A DNA stretch of 64,000 bases from Streptomyces roseus (GCF_001044425.1 NZ_LFML01000163.1:1-64000), one strand, 5' to 3'. Counted from the first letter of the stretch, positions 8,756 through 18,064 are shown. Notes: generated by a model from the letters alone, not told the origin. A program made the numbers and translations.

Positions 8756-8782
8756 ACTGAACTGAACTGAACTGAACTGAAC
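8748..8782. repeat. TGAAC x7 pentanucleotide repeat across the glpD stop codon
   Basis: Seven perfect copies of TGAAC. The glpD stop TGA is the start of the second copy. Copy-number change downstream of the stop would not alter GlpD, but would move the 3' end. Confidence 0.95.
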
Positions 8783-8814
8783 GGTGGTATCGATGCTCCT
8801 CGCCGTCAGGACAC

Positions 8815-9276
8815 CTACGCGTACAGCGCCCCGAGGCCGAACCCGAGCCCGAGCACGGTGAAGAGCGCTCCGAGTGCGACGAACACCCACCACAGGCCGT
8901 TGCCTCCGGCTGGAAGAACCCACTTGGAGGGGTCCGCGGGGTCGTAGCGGACCTCGACCCGGGTCCCGGCGGCAGGAGTCCTGGCGAGCGGGCGGGCCAG
9001 GCTCGCCGTGGTCTCCATGGCGCGGCCGTCCGCCGTGTTCCAGGCGACGACCGGGGCGTACGCCGTGGTCCCGGTGCTCCGGATGGTGATCGAGTCGTCA
9101 GAGCCCGCGCCCTGCATCCGCATGGTCGCAAGGCGGATCACCACCCCCTGGGCCCGCGCGCCATCGCGCAGCAGGCGCCGGGTCGTACGGACTTTGCAGT
9201 AGGACGCCGTACCGAGCACGGCACCCGGCACGGCAAAGGCGAGGGAAAGGATCCCCAGATCAGAAGAAGACGACAT
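8815..9276 (-). CDS. DUF3592 membrane protein
   Basis: 153 aa from ATG 9276, with AGGTG just before it. It has one N-terminal transmembrane segment (about residues 8-25) and one C-terminal (about 128-150). The soluble loop between them contains the DUF3592 pattern: YAPVVAWNTADG, then GTRVEVRYDPADPSKWVL. The domain is widespread in actinobacteria and has no known function. It converges on glpD and is separated from it by the TGAAC repeat. No operon partner. Confidence 0.8.
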   Translation of the reverse strand: MSSSSDLGILSLAFAVPGAVLGTASYCKVRTTRRLLRDGARAQGVVIRLATMRMQGAGSDDSITIRSTGTTAYAPVVAWNTADGRAMETTASLARPLARTPAAGTRVEVRYDPADPSKWVLPAGGNGLWWVFVALGALFTVLGLGFGLGALYA

Positions 9277-9594
9277 GACACCTGTTTTGGTTCGAAAGCG
9301 AGCGTATGGGACTGGTGCGCGACGAACTCACGCAACGCGCCAGCCTCGCACCCCGGTTCGAGTACTACCAGTCAGGACGCTCGTCACACCAGTGCCGGTT
9401 TCCCGGTCCGGATTCTGCCGTCTGCGCCGATATGCGTGGTCGTCCGGTTGTGGGCGGCTCCGTTGACGAGCGTGGCTGCCCTGCGTGCGGCGAGGTCGTG
9501 GACGGTTGGGCGGCTGCGGTCGGCCGGGACGTGTGGGAGGTCCCGCCGGGGAGCATCGCGACGAGGCCACGGCTCGGCGCCGGTGTGAGGCGGC
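9277..9594. other. Gene-free stretch between DUF3592 and hemerythrin genes
   Basis: 318 bp. A plus-strand frame from 9306 is open but has mixed third-base use and no ribosome site, so I do not call a gene. No hairpin or repeat stands out. Confidence 0.4.
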
Positions 9595-10299
9595 TCACCG
9601 AGCTGTGCCGCCCTCGATCGGGGCGCGCAGGGTTCGGCACGCGGCGGTGTACTGGCGGCGGCCGAAGGCCCGCCACATCAGGCGGCCGATCAGGGGTGCC
9701 CGCTCCAGGAAGTAGGCCCGCTCCTGCGCGTCCGCGTCCTCGAGGAGGGCGCCGAGGGCGAGCAGGAGCTTGTCCTTGGGAACCGTTTCCATGCCCCGGC
9801 GGCCCACCGCGTCCCACTCGGCGACCGTCAGGTGCTCCGCCACCAGGGGCAGGACCAGGCGTTCCTCGTCGTCGAGGTGTTCCAGGAGCGCGTGCCGGTG
9901 CTGCTCCAGAGCCCCTGCGAGCTCCTCGGTGGTCGCCCGGTCGGGGCTCCGCTGCCAGGCGGGCGCGCGGTCGGTGACCTCGGCCAGGCTCCGGTCGATC
10001 CGAGCGTGCTGCTCCTCCATGCGCACGACGATGTCCGCGCCCTCGGCGACGGCCTCGGCCCGCTCGCGCAGCAGCGGCCAGATCGTCTCGTCCTCGACGG
10101 TGTGGTGGTGGTGCAGCCCCGTGACGTACTCGGCCAGGTGCTCGCCGACGACCTCTGCCCGCCCCGTCGCGCCTTCGGGTACGGCCCGCACCAGGCGGGG
10201 CAGCAGGGCCGACTCGCGCCTGAAGACGCGGTGCACGACGACCATCTCGTGGGTGTACGGGCGGCCGGGCGAGGGACTGGGGGTGGTGCTGTGGGACAC
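9595..10299 (-). CDS. Hemerythrin-like (HHE) domain protein
   Basis: 234 aa from GTG 10299 (GGAG 8 nt upstream); an internal ATG at MVVVHRVFR is an alternative. The first 150 residues form a four-helix bundle with His/Glu ligands: EMVVVHRVFRRE, LHHHHTVEDETIW, MEEQHARID and LLEHLDDEERLVLPL. These fit a non-haem di-iron site for oxygen, NO or iron sensing. The C-terminal 60 residues (AYFLERAPLIGRLMWRAFGRRQY) are helical and typical of Streptomyces members. It is divergent from the SARP regulator with about 190 bp between them. The role is inferred from the fold. Confidence 0.85.
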   Translation of the reverse strand: MSHSTTPSPSPGRPYTHEMVVVHRVFRRESALLPRLVRAVPEGATGRAEVVGEHLAEYVTGLHHHHTVEDETIWPLLRERAEAVAEGADIVVRMEEQHARIDRSLAEVTDRAPAWQRSPDRATTEELAGALEQHRHALLEHLDDEERLVLPLVAEHLTVAEWDAVGRRGMETVPKDKLLLALGALLEDADAQERAYFLERAPLIGRLMWRAFGRRQYTAACRTLRAPIEGGTAR

Positions 10300-10473
10300 G
10301 CTCGATGCTCCGGGTGATCGATGGCGGAACGGGCGGGAGCAGCGTACGGAGCGCCGCTTGGCGTCCACTGCGCTCCACTTGGCGCTGGCTTGGCCGTGGC
10401 CTCCGCCCCCCGCGAAACCCCTCTGAGCAGGTGCGTTTAACCGTCGTCCAGTGATCGTCCCGGTCTTCTCCGG

Positions 10474-10487
10474 TAGATTCGCCGACG
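10474..10487 (+). promoter_or_regulatory. -10 box of the SARP gene, probably leaderless
   Basis: TAGATT (10474-10479) lies 7 nt before GTG 10487. No ribosome site is present, so the transcript probably begins at the start codon. Confidence 0.45.
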
Positions 10488-13400
10488 TGTTGCGCATACG
10501 AGTGCTGGGCCCCCTGGAAGCCGAGACGGAAGGCATGCCGGTCCCCCTGGGAGCTCCCCGGCAGCGGGCCGTGCTCGCCGGGCTGCTCGCCGCCCGGGGC
10601 GCCGTGGTCTCGGTCGACCGGCTCGCCGAGGACCTGTGGCGCGGCACCCCGCCCGCGAAGGCCAGCGCCTCCCTGCAGGCCTACGTTTCCAACCTGCGCC
10701 GCCTCCTGGAACCGGAACGGGCGCCGCGCGCCCCCGCCGGCGTGCTCGTCACCCGTGCGCCGGGATATGCCCTGCGCCTGCCGGACGAGGCCGTGGACGC
10801 CTGGCACTTCGAAGCCCGGCTGGAGCAGGCCCGGCGGGCAGCCGCCCCGCGCTCGCGGGAGCTGCTGGCCGAGGCGCTGTCCTGGTGGCGGGGCCCGGCC
10901 TTCCAGGAACACGTCGACGAGGAGTGGGCCGCACCCGAAGCGGCCCGGCTGACGGCCCTGTTGGCGGATGCCCGCGAGCTCGCCGTCGCGGCCGACTTGC
11001 GCAGCGGGCCCCCCGCCGAGGCCGCGCGGGCGGCCGCCGCACTCGTGGAGGCGGAGCCGCTGCGCGAGGAGGGGTGGCGGCTGCTCGCGCTCGCGCACTG
11101 GGCCTGCGGACGCCAGGCGGACGCGTTGACCGCGCTGCGCCGCGCGCGGGCCGTGCTGCGGGAGGAGCTGGGCTGCGATCCGTCGCCCGTCCTGACCCGC
11201 GTCGAACAAGCCGTCCTGGAGCAGCGCCTGGACCTCCTGCGCGCCGAGGTGTCACCGGGCATCGACCCGGCGGGCGGCCTCGACGCGTCGCATGCGGCCG
11301 GTGTCCCTGTAACCGCGGCCCCCGCGGCCGCTGTCCTTGCCCGTATCCCTGCCCCTGCCCCTGCCCGTACCCCGGGCCCCGCCCTCGCCGTCGTACGGAC
11401 GCCACCGGCGCCGGCCGGGTCCGAGGCGGCGCGGCCGTTCCTCGGGCGGGCCGGGGAACTGCGCACCGCCGAGGCCGCCGCGCGTGCCGCACGGGCGGGC
11501 GGAGGACTGCTGCTGGTCACGGGGGAGGCGGGGGCCGGGAAGTCGGCCTTCCTCGCCCGGTTCGCCGACCGGCTGGCCGGTGACGGCTGGACGGTGGTGG
11601 TCGGACGCTGCCCCGAATACGAGGGTGCGCCCCCGGCCTGGGCCTGGGTCGAGGCGCTCGGCGCTCTCGCCCGCCAGGGACCCCCCGCCGCCCCGGCCGA
11701 ACTGGCGGTCCTGCTGCACGAACCGGACGCGGCCCCCGCCGCCACCCGGGACGAGGCCACGGCCGGCCGCTTCCGCATGCACCGGGCGTTCGCCGCATGG
11801 CTCTCCGCCGCGGCCGACGGCAGGCCGCTCGCCGTGCTCCTGGAGGACCTGCACCGGGCCGACGGGGAGACGCTGGCGCTGCTGGAGGCAGCCGCCGCGG
11901 TCACCGGCGTCCCGCTCCTCACCGTCGCCTGTTACCGCCCGGCCGAGGTCGGCGACCGCCTGGCGAAGACCCTCGCCCAGCTCGCCCCCCGGACCCCGCA
12001 CCGGATCGCGCTGGGCGGGCTTGCGGCCGACGCCGTCGCCACCGTCGTCGCCGCGGTCTGCCGCACCCCCGCTTCCCCGGACACCGTGGCCGCGATCACC
12101 GCGCGCACCGGCGGCAACCCGTTCTACGTGTGGGAGAGCGCCCGCCTCCTGGACAGCGAAGGCGCCCTGGTCGCCCTGTCCGAGGTCCCCCAGGGCGTAC
12201 GGGACGTCCTGCGCCGGCGGCTCGCCCTCCTGCCCGACGCCGCGCTCGCCGCCCTGCGCCTGGTGGCCGTCATGGGCGCGGACACGGACGCGGCGCTGCT
12301 CGTGGAGGCGGCCGACACGGACGAGGAAACGGTCCTCGAAGGGCTCGACGCCGCGCTCGCCGCCGACCTGCTCACCGAGCCGGGACCGGGCCGGGTCGGC
12401 TTCGTACACGCCTTGGTGCGCGACACCGTCTACACCGACCTGACCGGCGTGCGCCGCGCCCGGCTGCACGACCGCGTCGCCGCGGTCCTGCGGCGCCACC
12501 GCCCCGACGATCTGGCGGCGCTGGCCCACCACTTCGCCCGCTCCGGCCGGTCCGCGAACGCCCCCCTCGCCGTGGACTACGCCCTGCGCGCGGCCGAGCA
12601 GGCGGAACGCAGGTACGCGCACGACGTGGCCGTGGGGCTGCTCGCGCAGGCATTCGACGTACACGCGGCGGCCACCGCGGACCCGTACGCCGATCCCGAC
12701 GCGAGCATCGCCCTGCTGGTGCGCCTGCTCGGCGCCCAGGTCCGCGCCGGCGCCACCGACGCGGCGCGCCGCACCCGGCAGCGGGCCGCGGACCTGGCGG
12801 TACGGGCCAACCGTGACGACCTGGTCGCCGCGGTCTACGGGGCGTGGACCGAGCCCTCGCCCTGGCGCAGCCGACTGGAGGGCCTCTTCGACCGGACGGC
12901 GCTGGCCCGGCTGGAGCGGCTCGCCGGCGACCGGGCACTGGACGGGGCGACCCGGGCCCGGGTGCTCCAGGTACTGGCGGACGCGGTGGCCGGTGAGGAC
13001 GCCGCGCGCGCCCGTGAGGCGGCCGACGCGCAGCTGGCGCTCGCCGGCTCCTCCGGGGAGCCCCGGCTCCTGGCCTCCGCCCTGATGACCTCGGCCAAAC
13101 TGCTGCCGTACGAACGGCAGGCCGGGGCACGTGACGCTCTCGTGGCCCGACTCCGCCTCCTCGCCGCCGAGCACGACCTGCCCGCGTACCAGTGGGTGTG
13201 CGAGCACTTGGACGCCATGACGGCCGCCACGCGCAACGACCCGGCGGGCGTCCGCCGGCACACGACGGAGGGGCTGCACCTCGCCGACCGGTACGGCATG
13301 CTCTGGGCGCGCGGCCTCAACGCCACCACCCGGGCCATGCTCGCCGCCGTCGAGGGACGGTTCACCGAGGCGGAGGAGCGGTACGCCCAGGCCGAGGAGC

Positions 13401-13954
13401 TGTTCCGGCGGGTGGGCGCGCACCTTGCGACCGGTCCGCGCACGCTGGGTCTGTGGACGATTCGGTTCACCCAGGGGCGGACGGCGGACATCGAGCGCAG
13501 CGTACGCGAGGTGCACGAGGAGGTCGGCGCGCCGGTGGCCGTGGCGCACGCCCTCCTCCTGGCCCGTCAGGGGCGGCTGGACGAAGCCCGCGAGATCCGG
13601 TTCCCGGCCCTGCCGGTGACGGACCACCTGTACGGCATCGAACTGGACTACCGCAGCGAACTGGCCGTCCTCTGGAGGGACACCACCACGGCGGCCTTGC
13701 TGGTCGGGCATCTGCTGCCGCTGCGGGACCAGTTCGGGGGCGCGGCGGGCGTGGCCTACGCCACCCGGCCGCTCGCGCACCCGCTGGGGGACCTGTACTG
13801 CCTGCTCGGCGAGAAGGAGGCGGCGGCCGACGCGTACGCGCGCGCCGAACGCGTCGCGCTGGCCTGGAACTCCCCCCTGCACGCGGCGTCGGCCCGCCGC
13901 GCCGCCGCGGAACTGGCCGCGGCACGGGGGCGACGCCGCGTCTTCGTGCCCTGA
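10487..13954 (+). CDS. Large SARP/AfsR-type regulator with BTAD and AAA domains
   Basis: 1155 aa from GTG 10487 (TTG 10490 also possible), chosen from the -10 box 7 nt upstream and the typical beginning LRIRVLGPLEAE. Domains in order: OmpR-type winged helix (1-90), BTAD (about 97-245), a Pro/Ala linker, an AAA/STAND ATPase with Walker A GEAGAGKSAFLARF (about 344-357) and Walker B AVLLEDLHRAD (about 450), and a long helical TPR-like C-terminal half. There is no C-terminal LuxR helix-turn-helix. Large SARPs of this type activate secondary metabolism or development. No biosynthetic cluster lies next to it, so the target is unknown. Confidence 0.92.
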   Translation: MLRIRVLGPLEAETEGMPVPLGAPRQRAVLAGLLAARGAVVSVDRLAEDLWRGTPPAKASASLQAYVSNLRRLLEPERAPRAPAGVLVTRAPGYALRLPDEAVDAWHFEARLEQARRAAAPRSRELLAEALSWWRGPAFQEHVDEEWAAPEAARLTALLADARELAVAADLRSGPPAEAARAAAALVEAEPLREEGWRLLALAHWACGRQADALTALRRARAVLREELGCDPSPVLTRVEQAVLEQRLDLLRAEVSPGIDPAGGLDASHAAGVPVTAAPAAAVLARIPAPAPARTPGPALAVVRTPPAPAGSEAARPFLGRAGELRTAEAAARAARAGGGLLLVTGEAGAGKSAFLARFADRLAGDGWTVVVGRCPEYEGAPPAWAWVEALGALARQGPPAAPAELAVLLHEPDAAPAATRDEATAGRFRMHRAFAAWLSAAADGRPLAVLLEDLHRADGETLALLEAAAAVTGVPLLTVACYRPAEVGDRLAKTLAQLAPRTPHRIALGGLAADAVATVVAAVCRTPASPDTVAAITARTGGNPFYVWESARLLDSEGALVALSEVPQGVRDVLRRRLALLPDAALAALRLVAVMGADTDAALLVEAADTDEETVLEGLDAALAADLLTEPGPGRVGFVHALVRDTVYTDLTGVRRARLHDRVAAVLRRHRPDDLAALAHHFARSGRSANAPLAVDYALRAAEQAERRYAHDVAVGLLAQAFDVHAAATADPYADPDASIALLVRLLGAQVRAGATDAARRTRQRAADLAVRANRDDLVAAVYGAWTEPSPWRSRLEGLFDRTALARLERLAGDRALDGATRARVLQVLADAVAGEDAARAREAADAQLALAGSSGEPRLLASALMTSAKLLPYERQAGARDALVARLRLLAAEHDLPAYQWVCEHLDAMTAATRNDPAGVRRHTTEGLHLADRYGMLWARGLNATTRAMLAAVEGRFTEAEERYAQAEELFRRVGAHLATGPRTLGLWTIRFTQGRTADIERSVREVHEEVGAPVAVAHALLLARQGRLDEAREIRFPALPVTDHLYGIELDYRSELAVLWRDTTTAALLVGHLLPLRDQFGGAAGVAYATRPLAHPLGDLYCLLGEKEAAADAYARAERVALAWNSPLHAASARRAAAELAAARGRRRVFVP

Positions 13955-14178
13955 CGAGCCGCTGGGACGCGGCCGTCACGCACGCCGTCGACGTGTCACG
14001 CATACCGTCGACGTCTCGTAGGACGCTGCCGCTGAGGCGGCGTGCGGCGTGGCCTTGAAGCGCCCTGCGCCCCCTGGTCGCGCTGATGCCGGCGCGGGCC
14101 GCGAGACCATTTCGACGCTACCCGCGTGCCGTGCACGCCCACGTCGCCCATCCGGTGGCGGGCGGGCGGGTGCCGGGG
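13955..14178. other. Spacer between convergent SARP and STAS genes
   Basis: 224 bp. CCGTCGACGT occurs twice as a direct repeat about 20 bp apart (near 13985 and 14005). No gene seen. Confidence 0.4.
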
Positions 14179-14517
14179 TCAGATCTGGGTGATGGAGAAC
14201 AGGCCTTCGGCTCCGGTGAGTTTGAGTAACCGCCGGAACTGGGGTGTGGGGTTGCGCAGGCTGATGCTGCGGCCGTGCTCACCCGCGGTGCGCCGGGCGC
14301 TGATGAACGCGTTGAGGCCCGCCGAGTCGCAGAAGGACAGGGCGGCGACGTCCACGACGATCTCGGCCGGTCCGCCCTCCTGGGTGATCGCGGCGTGCAG
14401 GGCGGCGCGCAGCATCGGAGCCCGGTCGATGTCCATCTCACCGCCGACGCGCACCACAACCCGCCGGCCACGGGCCTCCAGCCGCATGCCGGGGTCGTTG
14501 TCTTCTTGATCTCCCAT
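14179..14517 (-). CDS. STAS-domain anti-sigma factor antagonist
   Basis: 112 aa from ATG 14517, whose only ribosome signal is a weak GGAC. It is a single STAS domain with strand VVVRVGGEMDIDRAP and the phosphorylation loop SFCDSAGLNAF, where Ser65 is the expected kinase target. Such proteins (RsbV, BldG, SpoIIAA type) bind an anti-sigma kinase and release a sigma factor when unphosphorylated. The matching kinase is not adjacent. A csbD-like stress gene lies upstream on the same strand, and a second STAS/CsbD pair occurs at 56885-57757. Confidence 0.88.
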   Translation of the reverse strand: MGDQEDNDPGMRLEARGRRVVVRVGGEMDIDRAPMLRAALHAAITQEGGPAEIVVDVAALSFCDSAGLNAFISARRTAGEHGRSISLRNPTPQFRRLLKLTGAEGLFSITQI

Positions 14518-14805
14518 GCCGTCCACTATGCGACGGGCAGGGCCGCGGAGGCAGGAGCGGATCAAGTCCTTGGAACATCTGTGTGTGTAGTGCGGTCGGT
14601 TGATCATGTCGGGTCAGCGACCGTACGTCTGGTGACACAGGCTGGCGATTGGGGAGTTGGTCACGCCGTGCTCGCGGCGTGGCGCAGCTCTGTCATGCCG
14701 GCTCCGAGCCGGTCGGCGCTGTCGGCACATGCCCGACGGGCTGCCGTCCGTCGTTGCCCTGGTCGGCGTGAGCGCATGGTGGCGCGTGCTCGCCGGCGGA
14801 CGTGG
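14518..14805. other. Gene-free stretch between STAS and CsbD genes
   Basis: 288 bp up to the csbD terminator. It presumably holds the STAS promoter. No supported ORF and no further repeat seen. Confidence 0.4.
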
Positions 14806-14840
14806 CTGGGCCCCGACCCGGGGGAGGGGTCGGGGCCCAG
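14806..14840 (-). terminator. Hairpin terminator of the first csbD-like gene
   Basis: CTGGGCCCCGACC (14806-14818) pairs perfectly with GGTCGGGGCCCAG (14828-14840): a 13-bp stem with a 9-nt loop, 39 nt beyond the csbD stop. Confidence 0.8.
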
Positions 14841-14879
14841 CGGGTGCCGCGGCCGCTTGTCGTAGCCGCTGGCGGGTGG

Positions 14880-15053
14880 TCAGTGGCGGAAGGAGTCCTT
14901 GACGTTCTCCTTGGCCTGCCGGGCGTTGCCCTTGGCCTGGTCGGCGTGGCCTTCGGCAGTCATCCGCTGGTTGCCGAGGGCCCGGCCGAGGGCTTCCTTG
15001 GCCTTGCCCTTGGCCTGTTCGGTGTGTGCCTTGGTCTTCTCGGTGCCCGACAT
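14880..15053 (-). CDS. CsbD-family stress protein (first copy)
   Basis: 57 aa from ATG 15053 with GAGGAGG upstream. It is a highly charged helical protein with the CsbD repeat pattern: QAKGKAKEALGRALGN, then MTAEGHADQAKGNARQAKENVKD. CsbD is a SigB-dependent general stress protein in Bacillus; its molecular role is unknown. Monocistronic, with a strong terminator. A second copy of the same length is at 56885-57058, and both lie beside a STAS gene. Confidence 0.9.
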   Translation of the reverse strand: MSGTEKTKAHTEQAKGKAKEALGRALGNQRMTAEGHADQAKGNARQAKENVKDSFRH

Positions 15054-15105
15054 GGGGACCTCCTCGTGATGTACCGGATTTGGTCGTGACACTCCCGTGC
15101 TCGCG

Positions 15106-15252
15106 ATGGCCGGCTTCAAACCTCTTGGCGGCGTGCGGGTGTCTCGTGGCGACCTCTGGTGGGTCGCGATCGGGGTGCTGGTGCCGGCGCTGTGGCTGAT
15201 CGAGCTCGTTGCCCGTCCGAAGGGCGGCAATGGCCGCTCGTACCGCGGGTAG
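15106..15252 (+). CDS. Possible 48-aa single-span membrane protein
   Basis: ATG 15106 to TAG 15252. The product starts MAGFKPLGGVRVSRGD, then has a hydrophobic span of about 20 residues (LWWVAIGVLVPALWLIELV) and a basic tail RPKGGNGRSYRG. That is the layout of a small bitopic protein with a positive C-terminus. Third codon positions are mostly G/C. There is no good ribosome site, and the start lies inside the csbD promoter region on the other strand. No family recognised. Confidence 0.4.
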   Translation: MAGFKPLGGVRVSRGDLWWVAIGVLVPALWLIELVARPKGGNGRSYRG

Positions 15253-15604
15253 CCGTACAGACCCCAGGCCGTACGCCTGTGGCCCGCCCCCTCGGGGTCG
15301 GCTCGTCTCGCCACCGCTGCCCTTCCCCCGTGAACGTACGCGGCAAGGGCTCGTTGTCGTCGTATGGCGCTGAGGTTCCGAACGGATGTCGCGGTGGTCC
15401 AAGTGCGCGCCGTGGCGGCTTCCTAAGCTCGACGGCAGAGGGAAACCCGGGCTGAGCCCGGACGGGGCAGCCAGAGGGGCGCGTGAAGAGACCGTCCCCA
15501 CTTTTCGCCCCCTTCAGTGCATGAACGTAGGCAGCTCTTCGATCGTCCGAGAGCTGCTTTCTGAAGCCCGGCAGTCGGACAGTGCTGCCGTGGGAAGCGG
15601 AGAC
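15253..15604. other. Region upstream of the GMC oxidoreductase gene
   Basis: 352 bp. The GMC frame is open through part of it, but that sequence is not conserved-looking. It should hold the promoter of the oxidoreductase operon; no clear -35/-10 pair was identified. Confidence 0.4.
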
Positions 15605-17113
15605 ATGATGGGCAAGAGGCTTTACGACCATGTCGTGGTGGGAGCGGGTACAGCGGGGTGCGTGATCGCCTCCCGGCTCTCGGAACGCCCCGATGTACGG
15701 GTGCTGTTGCTGGAAGCGGGCGCACGCGACGCGACCGACGCGATGGCATCTCCCTGGGGATTCCTGGGGTTCGACCCGTCATCCCTCTGGCTGAGCGCCT
15801 CGACCGTACAGGCCGGTACGGGCAGGGCCGCTGACGTGCTGCGCGGCAAGGCGCTCGGCGGATCGTCGAGCATCAACGGCCTATACCACCTGCGCGGACA
15901 CCGCTCCGGATACGACGAATGGCCCGGACTCGGCGCACCGGGCTGGGCTTTCGACGATCTGCTGCCCTACTTCCGCCGCAGCGAGAACACTCGCAATCGT
16001 GACGCTTCCCTCCGGGGCACGGACGGGCCGGTCGTGGTCGCCCCGGTGCCGGAACCCCACCCCCTGGCCATGGCCGGCATCGACGCAGCGGCCCAGGCCG
16101 GGTTCCCACGCGCGGATGACATCGGCGGCGGGCTGGAGACCGGATTCGGGTGGAGCGACATGAACCTGCCCGGCGGCGCCCGACAGAGCGCCGCCGACGC
16201 CTACATCCGTCCGTACTTCGACCGCCCGAACCTCGACGTCGTCACCGACGCGACCGTGCAGCGGCTGCGCACCGCCGCGGGCCGCTGCACGGGCGTCGAG
16301 TACGTCAAGGGCGGCCGGCAAGTGTCCGTCGAGAGTGCCGAGGTGGTACTGACCGCGGGGGCCATAGGTTCCGCACACCTTCTGATGCTGTCCGGGATCG
16401 GCCCCGCCCGCCACCTCGACGAACACGGCATCGACGTCGTCGCTGACCTGCCGGGAGTGGGCTCGCACCTGCAGGACCATCCCTTGGCGGGCGTGGTGTA
16501 CGAGGCCATGCGGCCCGTACCGTTCGTTCCAGGAAATCCGCCGGCCGAGATGATGGGCCTGCTGTACAGCGATGCCGCCGCGGCCCGCCCGGACCTTCAG
16601 GTCTACGTCGTCGCCGCACCGCTCCCCTCGCCTTGGGGCCGGGCGCCGGCCAACGGCTACTCCATCGCCTTCTCCGCGATGGCGCCGCACAGCAGCGGCA
16701 CCGTGCGCCTCGCGGACGCCGACCCCGCCGGCGCGCCCGTAGTCGATCCCGGATACCTGAGTGATGACCGCGATCTGGCGGTCATGCGCAAGGGCCTGGC
16801 CCTGGCACGCCGCATCGGGGAGGCCGACGCGTTCGCCGACTGGCGCAAGCAGGAAGCGGTGCCGGGCTCCGCGACGAGCGGCGAATCCGTGGACGAGTTC
16901 ATCCGCAAGGCCACCGGCCCCTACTTCCACTTCACAGGCACCTGCCGCATGGGAACCGACGCCGACGCCGTCGTCGACCCTGCCACCCTTCGCGTCCATG
17001 GGCTGGAGGGACTGCGGGTCGCCGATGCCTCGGTGATGCCGTCCATCCCGTCGGCCAACGCCAACGCGACCGTCTACGCCATCGCCGAACGGGCCGCCGA
17101 GCTGCTCGCCTGA
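15605..17113 (+). CDS. GMC-family FAD oxidoreductase
   Basis: 502 aa from ATG 15605 (ATG 15608 also possible) after GGAAGCGGAG. N-terminal FAD motif YDHVVVGAGTAGCVIASRL, GMC signature 1 around GKALGGSSSINGLYHLRG and signature 2 GAIGSAHLLMLSGIGP. The C-terminal active-site part has FHFTGTCRMG (catalytic His) and SIPSANANATVYAIAERA. The family oxidises alcohols such as choline, glucose or aromatic alcohols. The closest look is to choline-dehydrogenase-like members, but the substrate cannot be fixed. Followed at 64 bp by the phosphatase-like gene and then an NADP-reductase-like gene, probably one operon. Confidence 0.93.
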   Translation: MMGKRLYDHVVVGAGTAGCVIASRLSERPDVRVLLLEAGARDATDAMASPWGFLGFDPSSLWLSASTVQAGTGRAADVLRGKALGGSSSINGLYHLRGHRSGYDEWPGLGAPGWAFDDLLPYFRRSENTRNRDASLRGTDGPVVVAPVPEPHPLAMAGIDAAAQAGFPRADDIGGGLETGFGWSDMNLPGGARQSAADAYIRPYFDRPNLDVVTDATVQRLRTAAGRCTGVEYVKGGRQVSVESAEVVLTAGAIGSAHLLMLSGIGPARHLDEHGIDVVADLPGVGSHLQDHPLAGVVYEAMRPVPFVPGNPPAEMMGLLYSDAAAARPDLQVYVVAAPLPSPWGRAPANGYSIAFSAMAPHSSGTVRLADADPAGAPVVDPGYLSDDRDLAVMRKGLALARRIGEADAFADWRKQEAVPGSATSGESVDEFIRKATGPYFHFTGTCRMGTDADAVVDPATLRVHGLEGLRVADASVMPSIPSANANATVYAIAERAAELLA

Positions 17114-17177
17114 GCCCTCGTCAGCGCCCACTGCGCTTCCCCAAGCCCTCACCCCCCCGGTCAAACGGAGTACCACC

Positions 17178-17996
17178 ATGCCCGAAACACTTCAGACCAC
17201 TGATGTCGCCAAGTCCGACGCCGACCTGCTGGACCACACCGCGATCGCCGTGCGCGCAGCGGGTTCGGCGCTGCGCGAGCGCTTCGGCGACGTCGTCCGC
17301 TACGAGACGCGCGAGGAGCTGATGAGCGCGCTCGCCGTCAACGACGACACGGCCCTCGACATCCTGCGCCCTCGGCTCGCGCAGCTGCGCCCGGACGCCG
17401 GCTGGGTGGAGGACGAACTCGACGGCGGGGCGCTGCCGCCCGGCGAGTGGTGGGTGGTGGATCCGGCCGAGGGCAATGTCAACCACCTGCACGCGCTGCC
17501 GGAATGGGCGGTCACCGCCACCCTCGTACGGGAGAACCGGCCCGTCCTGACCGTGGTCCACCTGCCGCTGACCGGCGAGACCTACACCGCGCTCGCCGGA
17601 GCCGGCGCCCACCTCGATGGCCGCCCCTTGCACGTCTCGCAGACCGCGGATCTCGGCCTGAGCATCGTCGCCACCAGCCAGGCCCGGCCCGACGAGAACG
17701 AGGAGGTCGTACGGCGCGTCGGCGCTTCGATCACCGCGATGCTCTTCGACGCCCTCGTCGTCCGCACCTCCGTCCCCGCCACCCTGCACCTGGCGAACGT
17801 GGCCGCCGGCAGGACCGACGCCTTCTGGCAGTTCGCCGGGGCTCGCGCGGACCTGCTCCCCGGGGCGCTGCTCGTCACCGAGGCCGGCGGACGGATCTCC
17901 GACGCCGAAGGCCGCCCCTGGACCCCCGAGAGCAACAGCTTCCTGGCCGCCGCACCCGGCGTCCACGCCGAGGCCGTCGCCACCCTCTCAGGCTGA
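17178..17996 (+). CDS. Inositol monophosphatase-family protein with altered active-site motifs
   Basis: 272 aa from ATG 17178 with GGAG 10 nt before. The fold is that of the IMPase/FBPase superfamily. WVEDELDGG stands for the GEE region, WVVDPAEGNVNHLHALPEWAV for the usual WVIDPIDGTTNF, and GARADLLPGALLVTEAGG for WDVAAG..I..EAGG. The first metal Asp is kept, the second Asp of DPxDG is Glu, and the Trp before the last Asp is lost. Activity on sugar or inositol phosphates is therefore uncertain. It sits in the middle of a GMC oxidoreductase - phosphatase-like - NADP-reductase-like cassette. Confidence 0.82.
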   Translation: MPETLQTTDVAKSDADLLDHTAIAVRAAGSALRERFGDVVRYETREELMSALAVNDDTALDILRPRLAQLRPDAGWVEDELDGGALPPGEWWVVDPAEGNVNHLHALPEWAVTATLVRENRPVLTVVHLPLTGETYTALAGAGAHLDGRPLHVSQTADLGLSIVATSQARPDENEEVVRRVGASITAMLFDALVVRTSVPATLHLANVAAGRTDAFWQFAGARADLLPGALLVTEAGGRISDAEGRPWTPESNSFLAAAPGVHAEAVATLSG

Positions 17997-18064
17997 CCCA
18001 CACACGCCGACCCGCACCCGCTGACACGCACCACCCCATGCACGAACGGAAAGACCGGATCACC

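Noticed and set aside
9306-9594. Plus-strand ORF opposite the start of the hemerythrin region
   Set aside because: Mixed third-base use, no ribosome site and it overlaps the hemerythrin gene.
11252-13882. 876-codon frame opposite the SARP gene
   Set aside because: Antisense shadow of a gene with BTAD and Walker motifs; no domain of its own.
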